A stretch of 64,000 bases of DNA from an uncultured Hyphomicrobium sp. (GTDB lineage: Bacteria; Pseudomonadota; Alphaproteobacteria; Rhizobiales; Hyphomicrobiaceae): positions 1 to 64,000 of the forward strand of contig NZ_CADEFI010000003.1 of NCBI RefSeq assembly GCF_902826555.1, given 5' to 3'. The translations under genes and the position numbers were made by a program. This document shows positions 16,888 to 26,976 of this stretch, in pieces. Numbering within the stretch: position 1 is the first letter of the stretch; the number at the start of each line of letters is the position of its first letter. The notes below the pieces were generated by a model. It ran no database searches, was not told the DNA's origin, and saw only the letters and a program-made list of their open reading frames with translations.

Positions 16888-17629
16888 TCACTTTTCGCCT
16901 CTTTGTCAGGTCGGCAATCTCGGGCGCGTCGAGACCTTGCGGCCTGCGCTCCTCACCGACAATCAATCCATCCTCGATGCGCACGACGCGATCGGCATAG
17001 CCAAGCGTACGGGGATCGTGAGTCACGGCCAGAACACTGCGGTTCTGCTCCTTGGCAATGCGCGAGAGCAGCGCCATGACGGCGTGACCGTTCTCGCTGT
17101 CCAGCGCGGCCGTGGGCTCGTCCGCCAGAACGACGGACGGCGACGCGGCAATGGCGCGAGCCACGGCGACGCGCTGCTGCTCTCCGCCCGACAGGTTCGA
17201 CGGGTAGTTCCTGAGCCGGTTGCCGAGCCCGACGTCGCGGAGCACCTCTTCGGCGCGCTGCGCGGCCTGATAGCCCTTGCGGCCGATGACATCGAGCGCG
17301 ATGCGCACGTTCTCCAGCGCCGAAAGCGTGGGAAACAAGTTGTAGGACTGGAAGATGAAGCCGATGTGCTTGCGGCGCAGCTCAGCGAGCTGTTCCGGGC
17401 TTTTGCCGGCGGTCGATTCGCCTTCGACACGCACGTCGCCGGAGGTCGGCGTCAGAATGCAGCCGAGAATAGAAAGAAGCGTGGTCTTGCCGCTGCCCGA
17501 CGGTCCCATGAGCAGCGTGAGCTCGCCCTTGACGAGCGACAAGTTCACGCCTTTCAGCGCGATCACCTTGCCGGCGCCCTTGCCGAGCTCCTTGACGACG
17601 TTTTCGGCCTCGAGAACAGGCTGGGTCAT
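16880..17629 (-). CDS. ABC exporter ATP-binding protein (DevA/MacB-like)
   Basis: 249 residues from ATG 17629, which overlaps the permease stop (ATGA). It contains Walker A GPSGSGKT, Q-loop (FIFQSYNLFPTLSALENV), signature LSGGEQQR, Walker B VVLADEPTAALD and the H-loop His in AVTHDPRTLG. The IGFIFQSYNLFP form is typical of the MacB/LolD/DevA subgroup that energises export of lipids, peptides or macrolides across the envelope. It acts on the cytoplasmic face with the FtsX-like permease. Confidence 0.92.
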   Translation of the reverse strand: MTQPVLEAENVVKELGKGAGKVIALKGVNLSLVKGELTLLMGPSGSGKTTLLSILGCILTPTSGDVRVEGESTAGKSPEQLAELRRKHIGFIFQSYNLFPTLSALENVRIALDVIGRKGYQAAQRAEEVLRDVGLGNRLRNYPSNLSGGEQQRVAVARAIAASPSVVLADEPTAALDSENGHAVMALLSRIAKEQNRSVLAVTHDPRTLGYADRVVRIEDGLIVGEERRPQGLDAPEIADLTKRRKVNG

Positions 17630-18756
17630 CTGTTGAACACCGTGGCTGGGTCGATCCGGGTGACCTTGATAATCGCCGAGATGGCGGACACTGCCGACAT
17701 GAAAAGCGTCAATCCGAAGAGTGCGCCGGCAAGGCCCGGAGTCATGACCAAAGGCAGAGGCGTGTTGCGGCTGATGTAGAGGATGCCGAGCGAAATCAGG
17801 ATGCCGAGAATGTAACCGATGACGGCGCTCAGGCCGGCCTGGGCGAGGATCACCTTGTAGATGTATCCCGACGAGGAGCCGAGCGCGCGCAGGGTCGCGA
17901 ACTCGTTCAAGTGATCCTTCGTGCTCGAGTAGAGCGTCTGCGCGACGATCACCGTGCCGACCAGAATGCCAAGCAGTGCACCGCCGATGAGCGCAAGACC
18001 GGCACCGGTGCGGAACAGCCACTGGCGCAGGCTGCGGTCCTCGAACTCGTTCTTGGTCAGCACCTCGGCGCCTTCCAGGCGGTTCAAAAGCTCGAGGCGG
18101 ACGGCCTCGGCGTCGGCACCGGGCTCGAGCTGCACGAGATAGAAGGTGGCCTTGTCGCTCTCGGCACCGAGCAGACTGCGTGCACGAGAAAGCGTCGTGA
18201 AGACGTAGGGCGACTGCGTGAACGAGCGGATGCGGTGCGTCAATGCCTTCACCTTGACGCGCCCCATGGCGATCTGCGCCGTGTCGCCGATGCCGTTGAT
18301 GCCGAGCTCGCGGAAATAGGTGTCGTCCGCCGAGATCGCATCCGGCGATTTGATGTCCTGCCAGGTTCCGGAAACGAGCGACCACGGCTCGAGCGCGCCG
18401 TCCTCGGCATCGGTGCCGACCAGAACCACGCGGGTTGAGCCGCCTTCGGGCTTGCGCCATTCGGCGAAAGCGACGACGAGCGGGATGACCGCCTTGACCC
18501 CCGGCGTGGCGAGAGCCTGATGGCGCTCGCGCGTGGAGAGCAGGATGCCGCCCTCCTCGAAGCTCTTGGCGCCGAAGGCCGTGATCCAGAGATCGCTGTT
18601 CGAGCGCTCGATCATGGACGTGATCATGCGGCTCGAGCCGAGATACATTCCGAGCTGGATGGCGACGAGCACGATCGAAAACAGAATCCCGACCAGCGTC
18701 ACGGCGAGCCGGATGCGGTCGTGGAACAGATTTCGGAACGCGAGCGTGAGGATCAT
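17626..18756 (-). CDS. ABC exporter permease, FtsX/DevC-like
   Basis: 376 residues: N-terminal membrane helix (LAVTLVGILFSIVLVAIQLGMYLG), a large periplasmic domain (about 45-250), then three further helices (GAGLALIGGALLGILVGTVIVAQ, LSAVIGYILGILISLGILYIS, GALFGLTLFMSAVSAISAII). This 1+3 topology with a MacB-like periplasmic domain defines the FtsX family. The opening MILTLAFRNLFHDRIRLAVTL resembles DevC. First gene of the three-gene exporter operon. The cargo is unknown; DevBCA of cyanobacteria exports glycolipids, which does not establish the cargo here. Confidence 0.88.
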   Translation of the reverse strand: MILTLAFRNLFHDRIRLAVTLVGILFSIVLVAIQLGMYLGSSRMITSMIERSNSDLWITAFGAKSFEEGGILLSTRERHQALATPGVKAVIPLVVAFAEWRKPEGGSTRVVLVGTDAEDGALEPWSLVSGTWQDIKSPDAISADDTYFRELGINGIGDTAQIAMGRVKVKALTHRIRSFTQSPYVFTTLSRARSLLGAESDKATFYLVQLEPGADAEAVRLELLNRLEGAEVLTKNEFEDRSLRQWLFRTGAGLALIGGALLGILVGTVIVAQTLYSSTKDHLNEFATLRALGSSSGYIYKVILAQAGLSAVIGYILGILISLGILYISRNTPLPLVMTPGLAGALFGLTLFMSAVSAISAIIKVTRIDPATVFNR

Positions 18757-19132
18757 CGTCTCAAGGTCCGGTCGGGTTGCGGGCTCGTTGCGCCTCGGGC
18801 ACGGACCAAATTCGGCAATCGAGCGCCAAGACCCGCTCGAAATTAATGCCCGTACGTTACGCGCATTCTAAACTTAGGCTTCTGCGAGCCGGTATATAGG
18901 TTTTAGCGGAGGCTCACACCACCCTTGTAGCGTCAATGCGTTCAAATCAAAGCGCTTGGGCAGAAAGATGGTAAGTGGTTTTCCGACCCCTTGATATACG
19001 TAGGCTCTTGGCTGATAAGGGGTCACTTTCGCGTTTTTGCCTCTTTTGATTGCTGATTAAGGCTCCTGCGACGAAGGGACACCGTTCGGCGCAGGCGCAT
19101 CCAGAAGCAGCCCACAGCCATCAAGGTTTCCC
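18757..19132. other. divergent intergenic region
   Basis: 376 nt, AT-rich near the middle (around 18840-19050), between the leftward exporter operon and the rightward DUF2147 gene. It must hold both promoters, but no convincing -35/-10 pair, operator or small gene was identified. Confidence 0.4.
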
Positions 19133-19639
19133 ATGACCGAGCGAGTTTTCACCCTGGCGGGTGCAGCACTGCGGTTCATTCCCGCCTTTTTCGTCGGCGT
19201 TGCCGTGCTCTCGTCGGCAAGTGCCGCCGCGCGCCCCGAAATCGGAGTCTGGTACGACGATACCGGGCAGGGCGCCGTCGAAATCTACATTTGCGAAGAC
19301 AATCCCAACCGTCTGTGTGGCCGCATCTTCTGGCTCAAAGATCCGCTCAACGCGGAAGGCAACCCGAAGCGTGATCGCTACAACCCCGATCCCGCAAGTC
19401 AGACGCGCTCCATTTGCGGCCTGCCCATCCTCGGCAATCTCGGCCTGATGAGCGACGGCACATTCGACGGCGGCAGGATCTACGATCCCAAAACAGGGAA
19501 GACTTACGACGCCTCGATCAGCCTCAAGCAGGCGGACAAGTTGGTGGTGACGGGGTACCTCGGCGTGAAGATGCTCGGCAAATCGTTCACCTGGACCAAG
19601 GCGCCGACCGACCTGCCGCGTTGCGTGCCGCCAGCCTGA
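19133..19639 (+). CDS. DUF2147 domain periplasmic protein
   Basis: 168 residues with a signal peptide (FIPAFFVGVAVLSSASAAA, cleavage near residue 33). The mature DUF2147 domain has its hallmark elements: GVWYDDTGQGAVEIYICED, LCGRIFWLKDP, GKTYDASISL and VTGYLGVKMLGKSFTW. The fold is a lipocalin-like beta-barrel of unknown ligand. The SD AAGG lies just upstream. The gene ends before a strong bidirectional terminator. Confidence 0.88.
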   Translation: MTERVFTLAGAALRFIPAFFVGVAVLSSASAAARPEIGVWYDDTGQGAVEIYICEDNPNRLCGRIFWLKDPLNAEGNPKRDRYNPDPASQTRSICGLPILGNLGLMSDGTFDGGRIYDPKTGKTYDASISLKQADKLVVTGYLGVKMLGKSFTWTKAPTDLPRCVPPA

Positions 19640-19678
19640 CGCGGGCGCGGAGGCACGCGATACGGACAATCGATACGA

Positions 19679-19708
19679 AAAAGGCCGGGTTGATCGACCC
19701 GGCCTTTT
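19679..19708. terminator. bidirectional intrinsic terminator
   Basis: A perfect 12-bp stem AAAAGGCCGGGT / ACCCGGCCTTTT with a TGATCG loop lies between convergent genes ending at 19639 (+) and 19735 (-). The A/T-rich arms make it work in both directions. Confidence 0.92.
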
Positions 19709-19734
19709 CAATTTCCAGATTGTGAACGGAGCGC

Positions 19735-20613
19735 CTATTCGGCGATCCCCTTGCCCTTCACGAGGCGCGCAACAGCGGCCTTTTCCTCGATTTTCTGCGT
19801 CAGGCGCTGCACGAACTCGGTCGCGCGGTCGACGACGATGGAGCGCTGCCGATCGAGCGTCACCATGTGATAGCTGTCGTCGAGAACGGTGACCTCGACC
19901 ACGCCGCCAAGCTCACGCTGAAGGCGAAACGCGTTCGAGATGTCGCTCTGGTCATCCTCGCGCGGATGGAAGATCGCGGCATGCTGCGGAATCTCACGCA
20001 GCCTGCGCTTCACGTCGCGGGCCAGGGCCTTGAACTCCCACACCAGCCCGCCGCCACGGCCGAACAGATCCTCGAGCGGGCGCCCCTCGCTCTTGAAGCT
20101 CTCGATGACGAAATTGCGAATGCGCTCGTCCTTGATACCGTACGGCGCGCGCTGGCGCAGCCGCATCATGGACGCGACCCACTTGTGATAGACGAGTGCG
20201 AACAGATTGAAGTGCAGCGGAATGGCCCAGCCGTTCGGCCAGATCGTCGGTGCAAACAGCAGCAATCCGTCAACTTCGGATGCGCGCTCGCGGGCGAGCC
20301 TCAGCGCAAGCATGGAGCCCGCAGAAATGCCGCCGACGACGATGACGTCACAATGAGCCTTGAGCTCGTCATGCGCGCCTTCGAGCGCGGCATACCAATC
20401 CTGCCAAGACGAGAGACCGGACGTGTCCGTACCCCCACCAAGACCGGGAACGAGCGGGCAGTAGACAGTGCAGCCCTGACGCGCAAGCCCTTGAGCGACA
20501 AACCGCAATTCAACGGGGTTGCCACCGAGGCTATGCACCAAGAGCACGCCGACACGGCCGCCGGGAATAACCAAGCTGCCGCGGAAGGCGTTGATTTTTT
20601 CTTTCTTGCTCAT
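19735..20613 (-). CDS. alpha/beta hydrolase (carboxylesterase-like)
   Basis: 292 residues. The oxyanion-hole region VLLVHSLGGNPVELRF precedes the nucleophile elbow GISAGS, with Ser in G-x-S-x-G. The acid is probably in FHPREDDQSD and the base is His in LDDSYHMVTLD. This layout resembles Est30-type carboxylesterases and monoacylglycerol lipases, which cleave short or medium acyl esters. The lack of a signal peptide suggests a cytoplasmic enzyme. The substrate is unknown. Confidence 0.85.
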   Translation of the reverse strand: MSKKEKINAFRGSLVIPGGRVGVLLVHSLGGNPVELRFVAQGLARQGCTVYCPLVPGLGGGTDTSGLSSWQDWYAALEGAHDELKAHCDVIVVGGISAGSMLALRLARERASEVDGLLLFAPTIWPNGWAIPLHFNLFALVYHKWVASMMRLRQRAPYGIKDERIRNFVIESFKSEGRPLEDLFGRGGGLVWEFKALARDVKRRLREIPQHAAIFHPREDDQSDISNAFRLQRELGGVVEVTVLDDSYHMVTLDRQRSIVVDRATEFVQRLTQKIEEKAAVARLVKGKGIAE

Positions 20614-21353
20614 GTAGTTAGGCTAACTCGCTGTTACTACTCAAAACGGAATAAAGCCGATTAATTGGGAAATGCCAAGCTCCGAGTTTGTATTCCCATT
20701 CATCGAGATGCAGAACGTGGCTCCCCGGTTTCTGTCCTCTGCTGCTTTTCTCGGCGTTATGCCCGCCGATTAAACGGACCGCAGTTCCCTTGGCGTCGCC
20801 ATGGATCTTTTAGTCCACTCAAACGAAAAGATTTCACTAACCGGGAGGTGCCGTCACACCGAGATACGACGATCCGAGGCAGGCAGATCCGGGTCGCGAT
20901 TCTGTGCTGGTGCCGTCCACGCCCTACCTGCAACTCTCGCGCCGCACTTGCCTATAGGGCTTTCGGTCGCAAGGTAAATAGGTGCAATGGCCACTTCGAC
21001 TTGCCAGACAACCCTTGCGTGAATTCTCACGATTATGTGCAACGCAACAAAGGCACCCGGCTCTGGTCGCTGCTGCGTACGGCGGAAATGTGACCCCCAA
21101 TCCTGCGTAAGCGGACTGTCTGCCTGCCCAGCAACGCCAGCGACGTTTTCCAACTCTACGCGTCCATTATGTTTCTCGGTGAATTGGACGGGGATATAGG
21201 ACACCTGGATGGGCGTTGGTCAGATTGACGCACCCAAAAAATCAGTGGTGTAAACTTGCCGATGCCGGCCCGCTGCAGGCGATCGATTCAATGTTCCGAA
21301 AGCGCGTCGGCGGCACGCAAGGTCCGGTTGCGGTTCGGCCAAAGGTGTCTGAA
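20614..21353. other. long intergenic region, no gene supported
   Basis: 740 nt with lower GC than the flanking genes. Open frames on both strands have poor codon use, many Cys/Trp/His residues and no SD. It contains the promoter of the leftward hydrolase (AT-rich 20620-20665) and of the rightward gene at 21354. It could hold decayed sequence or a small RNA; nothing specific is supported. Confidence 0.4.
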
Positions 21354-23252
21354 ATGTCACTGGCCGTTGCTGGCCTCGCGCGTATAGTAAAAGGCACACT
21401 GGGCCGCAGCCTCACGCCACTCGTGTGCCCGCTCGGGAGCTTGTCGTTGTCTCGTTTTCTGCGCCCCGCTGTCTCAGCATTGCTCGTTTTCACGATCACG
21501 GCGCGAGAGGCGATCCCTGCTTTTGCCGCTTCCCCAATGACGCGTGCCGACTACGAAGCCTGTCAGGCTGCGGATGAGGCCGGCTTTCGCCGCACGATCG
21601 AAACGCTTTCGCTCAAGGCTCTCGAAGCGGGCGTCAAGACCTTCGACTACCGAGCCAGCGTCGACGTGCAATGGCGGCGCCTCGGCATGGACGATCTGCT
21701 TTCCAAGCGCGTCGATGTGGCGATCGAGGAAGTCCGCAGCGAGACGAGCTGGGCCGGGCTCGCGCAATCGCTCGTCAATTCCGAGAAGGCGCAGGAGATC
21801 TCCTCCGCGGTCGCCGAGCGCGTCTACAAATCCGATGCCATGAAAAGCGCCATCGAAGGGCTCGCCATCGGCGTCGGGAACGAGGTCGGCCGCACGCTCG
21901 AGCTCGCGAGCCAGGATGCGGTCGCGCCGTCGCTCGAATGCCTCAGGGCCTTCCTCGGAGGGCGCTATGGCTCGACGGTCGCCGGCGCGGTATCGGGCGA
22001 TGTCGAGCACGATTTCGGGCTGCAGTCCGCGGCCGGCCGGGCCACTGTCTCTTCGGGCTCCGTCATCCAGCGCTCGAGCGAGGGCATCGCGGGTGCCGCC
22101 ATCATCCTCGTGCGCCGCCAGCTTGCCAATATCGCAGCCCGCATCGGGCAGCGGCTGGCCGGCAGCATTCTCGCACGGCTCGTATCCGTGGCGGCGGGCG
22201 GCGTGGGGCTCGTGCTCGTCGCCAAGGATATCTGGGAGCTGCGCAACGGCGTTCTGCCCATCGTTTCCGAGGAGATGAAGTCGGAGGCCACCAAGGGGCT
22301 CGTCAAAGACGAGCTGGCCAAAACCCTCGATGAGCAAATCAATGCGCATCTGAGCGAGATTGCCTCCAAGGCCGCTGACCGCGTGGTCGAGATCTGGCGC
22401 AGCTTCCGCAACGCGCATCAGAAGGCGCTCGACCTCGCGGAGAAGAACGCCTCCTTCCGCGCCTTCCTCGACACGGTCAAGCCGGACCAACTCGCGCGCC
22501 TCGACGAGGTGGTGGCGCTGGTGCTCGCCGCCGACGGCGAGGCGGGCGTTTTGAAGCGGCTCGACGATAGCACGCTCAACGAGGCCGTACGGTTCCTGCC
22601 CGAGGCATCGATGACGATCGCGCGCGACACGCGATCCATCGATGCGGCACTCGGGTGGACAGCGCTGGCCGGAGACCAGATGCCGAAAGTGCTCGAGCAC
22701 GAGATCTACAAGCGCGCCGACGCTAAGGGCTTCACGCGCGCGACGCTCAACACGCTCCTGGCGCTCGACGATCATGTGGCGATCTCCCGGCTCGCGTCGC
22801 TCACGCCCGAGGCGCGCGACCGCCTGTTCAGTCTTCCGACCAACGATCTGAAGCGGCTTGCACGCGCTTTCTCGGAAGCGGAGCTGGCTACGCTGTCCCG
22901 TTATCTGGACGGACTGCAGCCGGAGCCACGGGCGCGGGTGCTGGTGGCCGTCGCCGAGACGCCGGGCAAGATGCAGAGCCTTGCCGCGCCGCGGGTGCGC
23001 GAAGCCGTCCTTTCGAGCCGCGACCAGGCCCGTGCCGTCGATATGATGCTGCGCGAGGGAAGCGGCGGGCCGGAGGTCATTCTCGAGGACGCGAAGGCCG
23101 CATGGGACGGGCAGATCTCGCCGATCCTGATCTGGGAGAAGCATCCGCTGGTCGTGATCGGGCTCGGCCTCATCGCGGTCATGCTTCTCCTGATGCTGCG
23201 GCGGCTTTTCCGGCCGCGCCGCCCCTCCGCTCCTCAACAAACGACCGCTTGA
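21354..23252 (+). CDS. large envelope protein of unknown function
   Basis: 632 residues from ATG 21354, preceded by AAAGGTG. An N-terminal signal/anchor ([23 protein letters not shown]) is followed by a mostly alpha-helical periplasmic region. Near residues 240-290 there is a hydrophobic hairpin ([23 protein letters not shown] ... [21 protein letters not shown]). Repeated helical segments with Arg/Asp follow. The C-terminus has a membrane helix ([21 protein letters not shown]) and a basic tail. No enzyme motif was recognised. It stands directly upstream of lysS (125 bp) on the same strand. Confidence 0.75.
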   Translation: MSLAVAGLARIVKGTLGRSLTPLVCPLGSLSLSRFLRPAVSALLVFTITAREAIPAFAASPMTRADYEACQAADEAGFRRTIETLSLKALEAGVKTFDYRASVDVQWRRLGMDDLLSKRVDVAIEEVRSETSWAGLAQSLVNSEKAQEISSAVAERVYKSDAMKSAIEGLAIGVGNEVGRTLELASQDAVAPSLECLRAFLGGRYGSTVAGAVSGDVEHDFGLQSAAGRATVSSGSVIQRSSEGIAGAAIILVRRQLANIAARIGQRLAGSILARLVSVAAGGVGLVLVAKDIWELRNGVLPIVSEEMKSEATKGLVKDELAKTLDEQINAHLSEIASKAADRVVEIWRSFRNAHQKALDLAEKNASFRAFLDTVKPDQLARLDEVVALVLAADGEAGVLKRLDDSTLNEAVRFLPEASMTIARDTRSIDAALGWTALAGDQMPKVLEHEIYKRADAKGFTRATLNTLLALDDHVAISRLASLTPEARDRLFSLPTNDLKRLARAFSEAELATLSRYLDGLQPEPRARVLVAVAETPGKMQSLAAPRVREAVLSSRDQARAVDMMLREGSGGPEVILEDAKAAWDGQISPILIWEKHPLVVIGLGLIAVMLLLMLRRLFRPRRPSAPQQTTA

Positions 23253-23376
23253 ACGCCGCGGCCGGCAATTGACGGGCTTTGACGCGCCTCATAGGTTGCG
23301 ACCTCGCCATTTCGATTTGCAGGACCGCAATGTTCGATTGCGCCGACGCATCTTCGCCAGCACCCGAAAGCAATCC

Positions 23377-25050
23377 ATGACTGACGCTGCCACGCTCGAT
23401 ACCGCCTTGTCCGCCGCGCTCGGCGACGCGAAGGCCTGGCCGTTCGAGGAGGCACGCCGGCTGATCAAGCGCGTGGAAAAAAAGAAGGGCGGCGCCGACA
23501 AGGCGGTGCTCTTCGAGACCGGCTACGGACCGTCGGGCCTGCCGCACATCGGCACGTTCGGCGAGGTCGCGCGGACCACGATGGTGCGACGCGCCTTCGA
23601 AGCGCTGACCGGCGGCAAGATCAAGACGCGCCTCCTCTGCTTCTCGGACGACATGGACGGCATGCGCAAGATCCCGGACAACGTGCCGGACCGCGCCGCG
23701 CTCGAGCCCTATATGCAGATGCCGCTGACAACGGTGCCGAACCCGTTCGGCGGCGACTACAAGAGCTTCGGCGACCACAACAACGCCATGCTGCGCCGCT
23801 TCCTCGACACCTTCGGCTTCGAGTACGAATTCGCGAGCGCCACCGAGTATTACAAGTCCGGTCGCTTCGACGAGGTGCTGCTGCGCGCCGTCGAACGCTA
23901 CGACGCGATCATGGACGTGATGCTGCCGACGCTCGGAGCCGAGCGGCAGGCGACCTACAGCCCATTCCTGCCCATCTCGCCCACGAGCGGGCGCGTGCTC
24001 TACGTGCCGATGAAGGCGGTGGATGCCAAGGCCGGTACGATCACCTTCGCGGACGAGGACGGGCGCGACGTCACGCTCCCGGTGACGGGAGGCGGCGTCA
24101 AGCTGCAGTGGAAGCCTGATTTCGGCATGCGGTGGGCCGCGCTCGGCGTCGATTTCGAGATGTTCGGGAAGGACCACCAGACCAACGCGCCGATCTACGA
24201 CAAGATCTGCGAGATCCTGGGCGGGGCGCCGCCCGAGCACTACGTGTACGAGCTGTTCCTGGACGAAAACGGAGAGAAGATCTCAAAGTCCAAGGGGAAC
24301 GGGCTCACCATCGACGAGTGGCTGACCTACGCGTCGCCCGAAAGCCTGGCGCTCTTCATGTTCCAGAAGCCCAGGAGCGCGAAGAAGCTCTATTTCGACG
24401 TCATTCCGCGCGCCGTGGACGAATACCTGCAATTGCTCGCGGCCTATCCGCGGCAGGACGGCAAAGCCAAGCTCGACAACGCGGTCTGGCATATTCACGG
24501 CGGCGTGCCGCCCGCGGCTGAAACGCCGCTCACGTTCGCGCTGCTGCTCAACCTGGTCGCAGCCTCGAACGCCGACGATAAGAGCGTGCTGTGGGGCTTC
24601 ATCCGCCGCCACGTTCCGGGCGTCAGCCCAGAAACACATCCGCTGCTGGACAAGCTCGCGGGTTATGCGGTCCGCTACTACGCCGATTTCGTGAAGCCGC
24701 AGAAGCGTTACCGGGCGGCCGATGAGGAAGAGCGCGTGGCGCTGCAAGCGCTCTCGGATGCGCTCGCCAAGGCGCCGGAAGGGGCCAGCGCGGAAGATCT
24801 GCAGGCGATCCTCTACGACGTCGGGCGCGCGGTGCCGCGCTACCAGGATTTTGCGGCCAAAGGCGCAACGCCAGAGAAGCCCGGCGTCTCGAACGCGTGG
24901 TTCAACAGCATCTACGAGATCCTGCTCGGCGAGAGCAAAGGTCCGCGCTTCGGCTCCTTCATCGCGCTCTACGGCGTTCCGGAAACGCGGGCTCTGATCG
25001 CGACCGCACTGGACGGGAAGCTCATTGCGGCGGACGCAAAGTCCTCCTGA
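23377..25050 (+). CDS. lysS: lysyl-tRNA synthetase, class I
   Basis: 557 residues. Class I signatures are present: HIGT at 57-60 within [17 protein letters not shown], and KISKSKGN near residue 301. The [25 protein letters not shown] and [24 protein letters not shown] blocks are diagnostic of the archaeal-type class I LysRS that alphaproteobacteria use in place of the class II enzyme. It charges tRNA-Lys with lysine. ATG 23377 ([11 protein letters not shown]) was chosen because the upstream part of the frame lacks family features. Confidence 0.95.
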   Translation: MTDAATLDTALSAALGDAKAWPFEEARRLIKRVEKKKGGADKAVLFETGYGPSGLPHIGTFGEVARTTMVRRAFEALTGGKIKTRLLCFSDDMDGMRKIPDNVPDRAALEPYMQMPLTTVPNPFGGDYKSFGDHNNAMLRRFLDTFGFEYEFASATEYYKSGRFDEVLLRAVERYDAIMDVMLPTLGAERQATYSPFLPISPTSGRVLYVPMKAVDAKAGTITFADEDGRDVTLPVTGGGVKLQWKPDFGMRWAALGVDFEMFGKDHQTNAPIYDKICEILGGAPPEHYVYELFLDENGEKISKSKGNGLTIDEWLTYASPESLALFMFQKPRSAKKLYFDVIPRAVDEYLQLLAAYPRQDGKAKLDNAVWHIHGGVPPAAETPLTFALLLNLVAASNADDKSVLWGFIRRHVPGVSPETHPLLDKLAGYAVRYYADFVKPQKRYRAADEEERVALQALSDALAKAPEGASAEDLQAILYDVGRAVPRYQDFAAKGATPEKPGVSNAWFNSIYEILLGESKGPRFGSFIALYGVPETRALIATALDGKLIAADAKSS

Positions 25051-25057
25051 GCCAGCC

Positions 25058-26749
25058 TCAGAACTTGATTTCCCAATCCTTGAAGAGGATGCCGATGAGA
25101 TCCTCGGTGCGGCCGTAAATCTGCGGCGGCGACCAGTCCTCCTGTTCGCCGAGCCGGCGTGACAGCACGCATTGCGAACGCGCCAGGATGGGGCGCTTGA
25201 CCGCCCAATCGAAGGCATCCGCGGCCTGGTTTTCTTCCGGCGACAGGAAGGTGAGGTTGCCGAGCCGGTGAGCGTACTGCTTGACGGAGCGGACGGACGG
25301 GAATTGCGCCCGCCAGCCGCTCTTGGCCTCGAAGGCGCGCGGCAGCACGTGCTCGATGGTGAGCCGGTCGCGCGCGATCGGCCCCGGATCCTCCCCGAGC
25401 GCGATGCTGATGCGCCGCAGCACGCGTCCGCTGAAATGCTTGGCATCGAAGGATGGGCTGCGCAGGTTGGTAAGCGCCTTGTCGCGCATCTCGGCCGTCA
25501 CTTCGAGCTCGCGCATCTTGGAAACAGGGCCGCCGCGATCGATCTCGCCCAAGAGCTGGACGATGCGATTGTGCTGCTTGGTGGGGTCGAAGCCGGCGAT
25601 CCGCATCATCCAGACGAGGCGCTCAAGACGCTTGAAGAAGAGCTTCGTCTCCTCCGTGTCGCGCTTGGTCTGAAGCCAGAGAAGGGCCGCCGGCACCCAT
25701 AGCTGCATGTCGATCCACCTGAGGCGTTCGGCGAACTCTCCGACACCGAAGGGGTTTTCGTCGGTACGGCGCAGGGCGGCGAGGCACTCGGCAGCAGGCT
25801 GCAACTGCGTCTTCAGGAAGGCGGCGCCGGCGCCCGCAACGTTGAACTTGTAGCTTTCGGCGATCTCGACCTCGACCGGCTTGCCGCTTTGCCGGCGACG
25901 CTTCAACGTGCGGAGATGGCCGAGCAGGGCGTGCATGTCGCTTGCGCCCAAAAGGGTTTCGCATGCCTCCCAAACCCGCTGGCACTCGCTGCGTTCGTTC
26001 GCCGGCACGATGGCCAGGAGGTTGAACTTGGCGCGCGCCGTCTTCGAGAATTCGACGCGTGTCTCCTCCTCGGTTCTGAGAGATGCCCAGGCTTCGTCCT
26101 CGTCGTCCACGGAGGAGACGATGACGCAACACTGCTCGGCGAGATAATCGACCAGCGCGTGCCTCATGTCAGGCGTGAACTCGACGCTGGTGAGCTCGGT
26201 GCGCAGGTAGTTGCGGTTCTCTATGATATTGCGCTCGGTCTCGGAAAGGATGTCCAGATCCTCGTCTGGCTCGACGGATGTGGCGCCGGGCGCCTGAACG
26301 AAACGCTCACAGGACGGAGCGATGGCTTCCTGGGGGGTCAAACGCAGCTCTCGGCCGCGGATGAACCCGTTGAGCCGTTCCTGAAATCTGGGATTGCTCT
26401 CGAGATCGCGCAGCACGGCGAACAGCAGCGTGAGCGACATGACCCGCTGATGGCCGTCGACGAGCGCGGTCTCGGGCTGCCCCTTCCTCTTGGCCAGCAC
26501 GAGCTTGCCGAGCAGATAGCCGCGTCTGCCGCCACTTGCGCGCATGGCCCCGGTGATATCGGACAGCAGGCGCCCTACCTGCTCGGTCTGCCACGCATAG
26601 GCGCGCTGGAAATAGGGAAGACGAAAATGGAAGTCGTCGGAAAAAAGATCCTTGAGAGGCAGTACGCTCACTGAAATAAGATCGTGCACGCGGAATGTTC
26701 CCGTCTTCTTTACGACGGAGCACGATGTGCCTGCCCCGCGGAGCGCCAC
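25058..26749 (-). CDS. GmrSD-like DUF262/DUF1524 nuclease, possible defence enzyme
   Basis: 563 residues from GTG 26749; GTG 26689, just before HDLISVSVLPLKDLF, is an equally plausible start. The N-terminal DUF262 (ParB/Srx-like NTPase) domain shows FRLPYFQRAYAWQ at about 43-54 and DGHQR at 98-102, where most relatives have DGQQR. The C-terminal DUF1524 HNH-type domain shows LTIEHVLPRAF near residue 466, then HRLGNLTFLSPEENQ. Single-chain GmrSD proteins are type IV restriction enzymes that cut modified phage DNA; related DUF262 proteins occur in other defence systems. It is convergent with lysS, 7 bp apart, with no defence partner nearby. Confidence 0.82.
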   Translation of the reverse strand: MALRGAGTSCSVVKKTGTFRVHDLISVSVLPLKDLFSDDFHFRLPYFQRAYAWQTEQVGRLLSDITGAMRASGGRRGYLLGKLVLAKRKGQPETALVDGHQRVMSLTLLFAVLRDLESNPRFQERLNGFIRGRELRLTPQEAIAPSCERFVQAPGATSVEPDEDLDILSETERNIIENRNYLRTELTSVEFTPDMRHALVDYLAEQCCVIVSSVDDEDEAWASLRTEEETRVEFSKTARAKFNLLAIVPANERSECQRVWEACETLLGASDMHALLGHLRTLKRRRQSGKPVEVEIAESYKFNVAGAGAAFLKTQLQPAAECLAALRRTDENPFGVGEFAERLRWIDMQLWVPAALLWLQTKRDTEETKLFFKRLERLVWMMRIAGFDPTKQHNRIVQLLGEIDRGGPVSKMRELEVTAEMRDKALTNLRSPSFDAKHFSGRVLRRISIALGEDPGPIARDRLTIEHVLPRAFEAKSGWRAQFPSVRSVKQYAHRLGNLTFLSPEENQAADAFDWAVKRPILARSQCVLSRRLGEQEDWSPPQIYGRTEDLIGILFKDWEIKF

Positions 26750-26976
26750 AGGCCAGAGCTCGGAGTGCCCGTCGGATCGTCGTTCATAAGGAGTTCAGGG
26801 TTGCAACAAACCCTCTCAGCCTGTGCTATTGCCCCCACTCGATCCATGTGCCCGCCCGTGCGGTCGAGAGTCATGGATTGTACATGATATCAACCTCGAG
26901 AGACGAGGAGATTAAGTCTAGTGCACCAAGGTGCGCGCACGTTGTGACGGAGTGCGTGAAAGCGGACACACGAGGA

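Noticed and set aside
21086..21100. AAATGTGACCCC motif also found near 33531, possibly an insertion-sequence end
   Set aside because: Only 12 bases are shared, without inverted partner, target duplication or transposase.
21474..23240. 588-codon frame opposite the large envelope protein
   Set aside because: Arg/Asp/His-rich with no motif; the + strand frame has a signal peptide, SD and membrane anchor.
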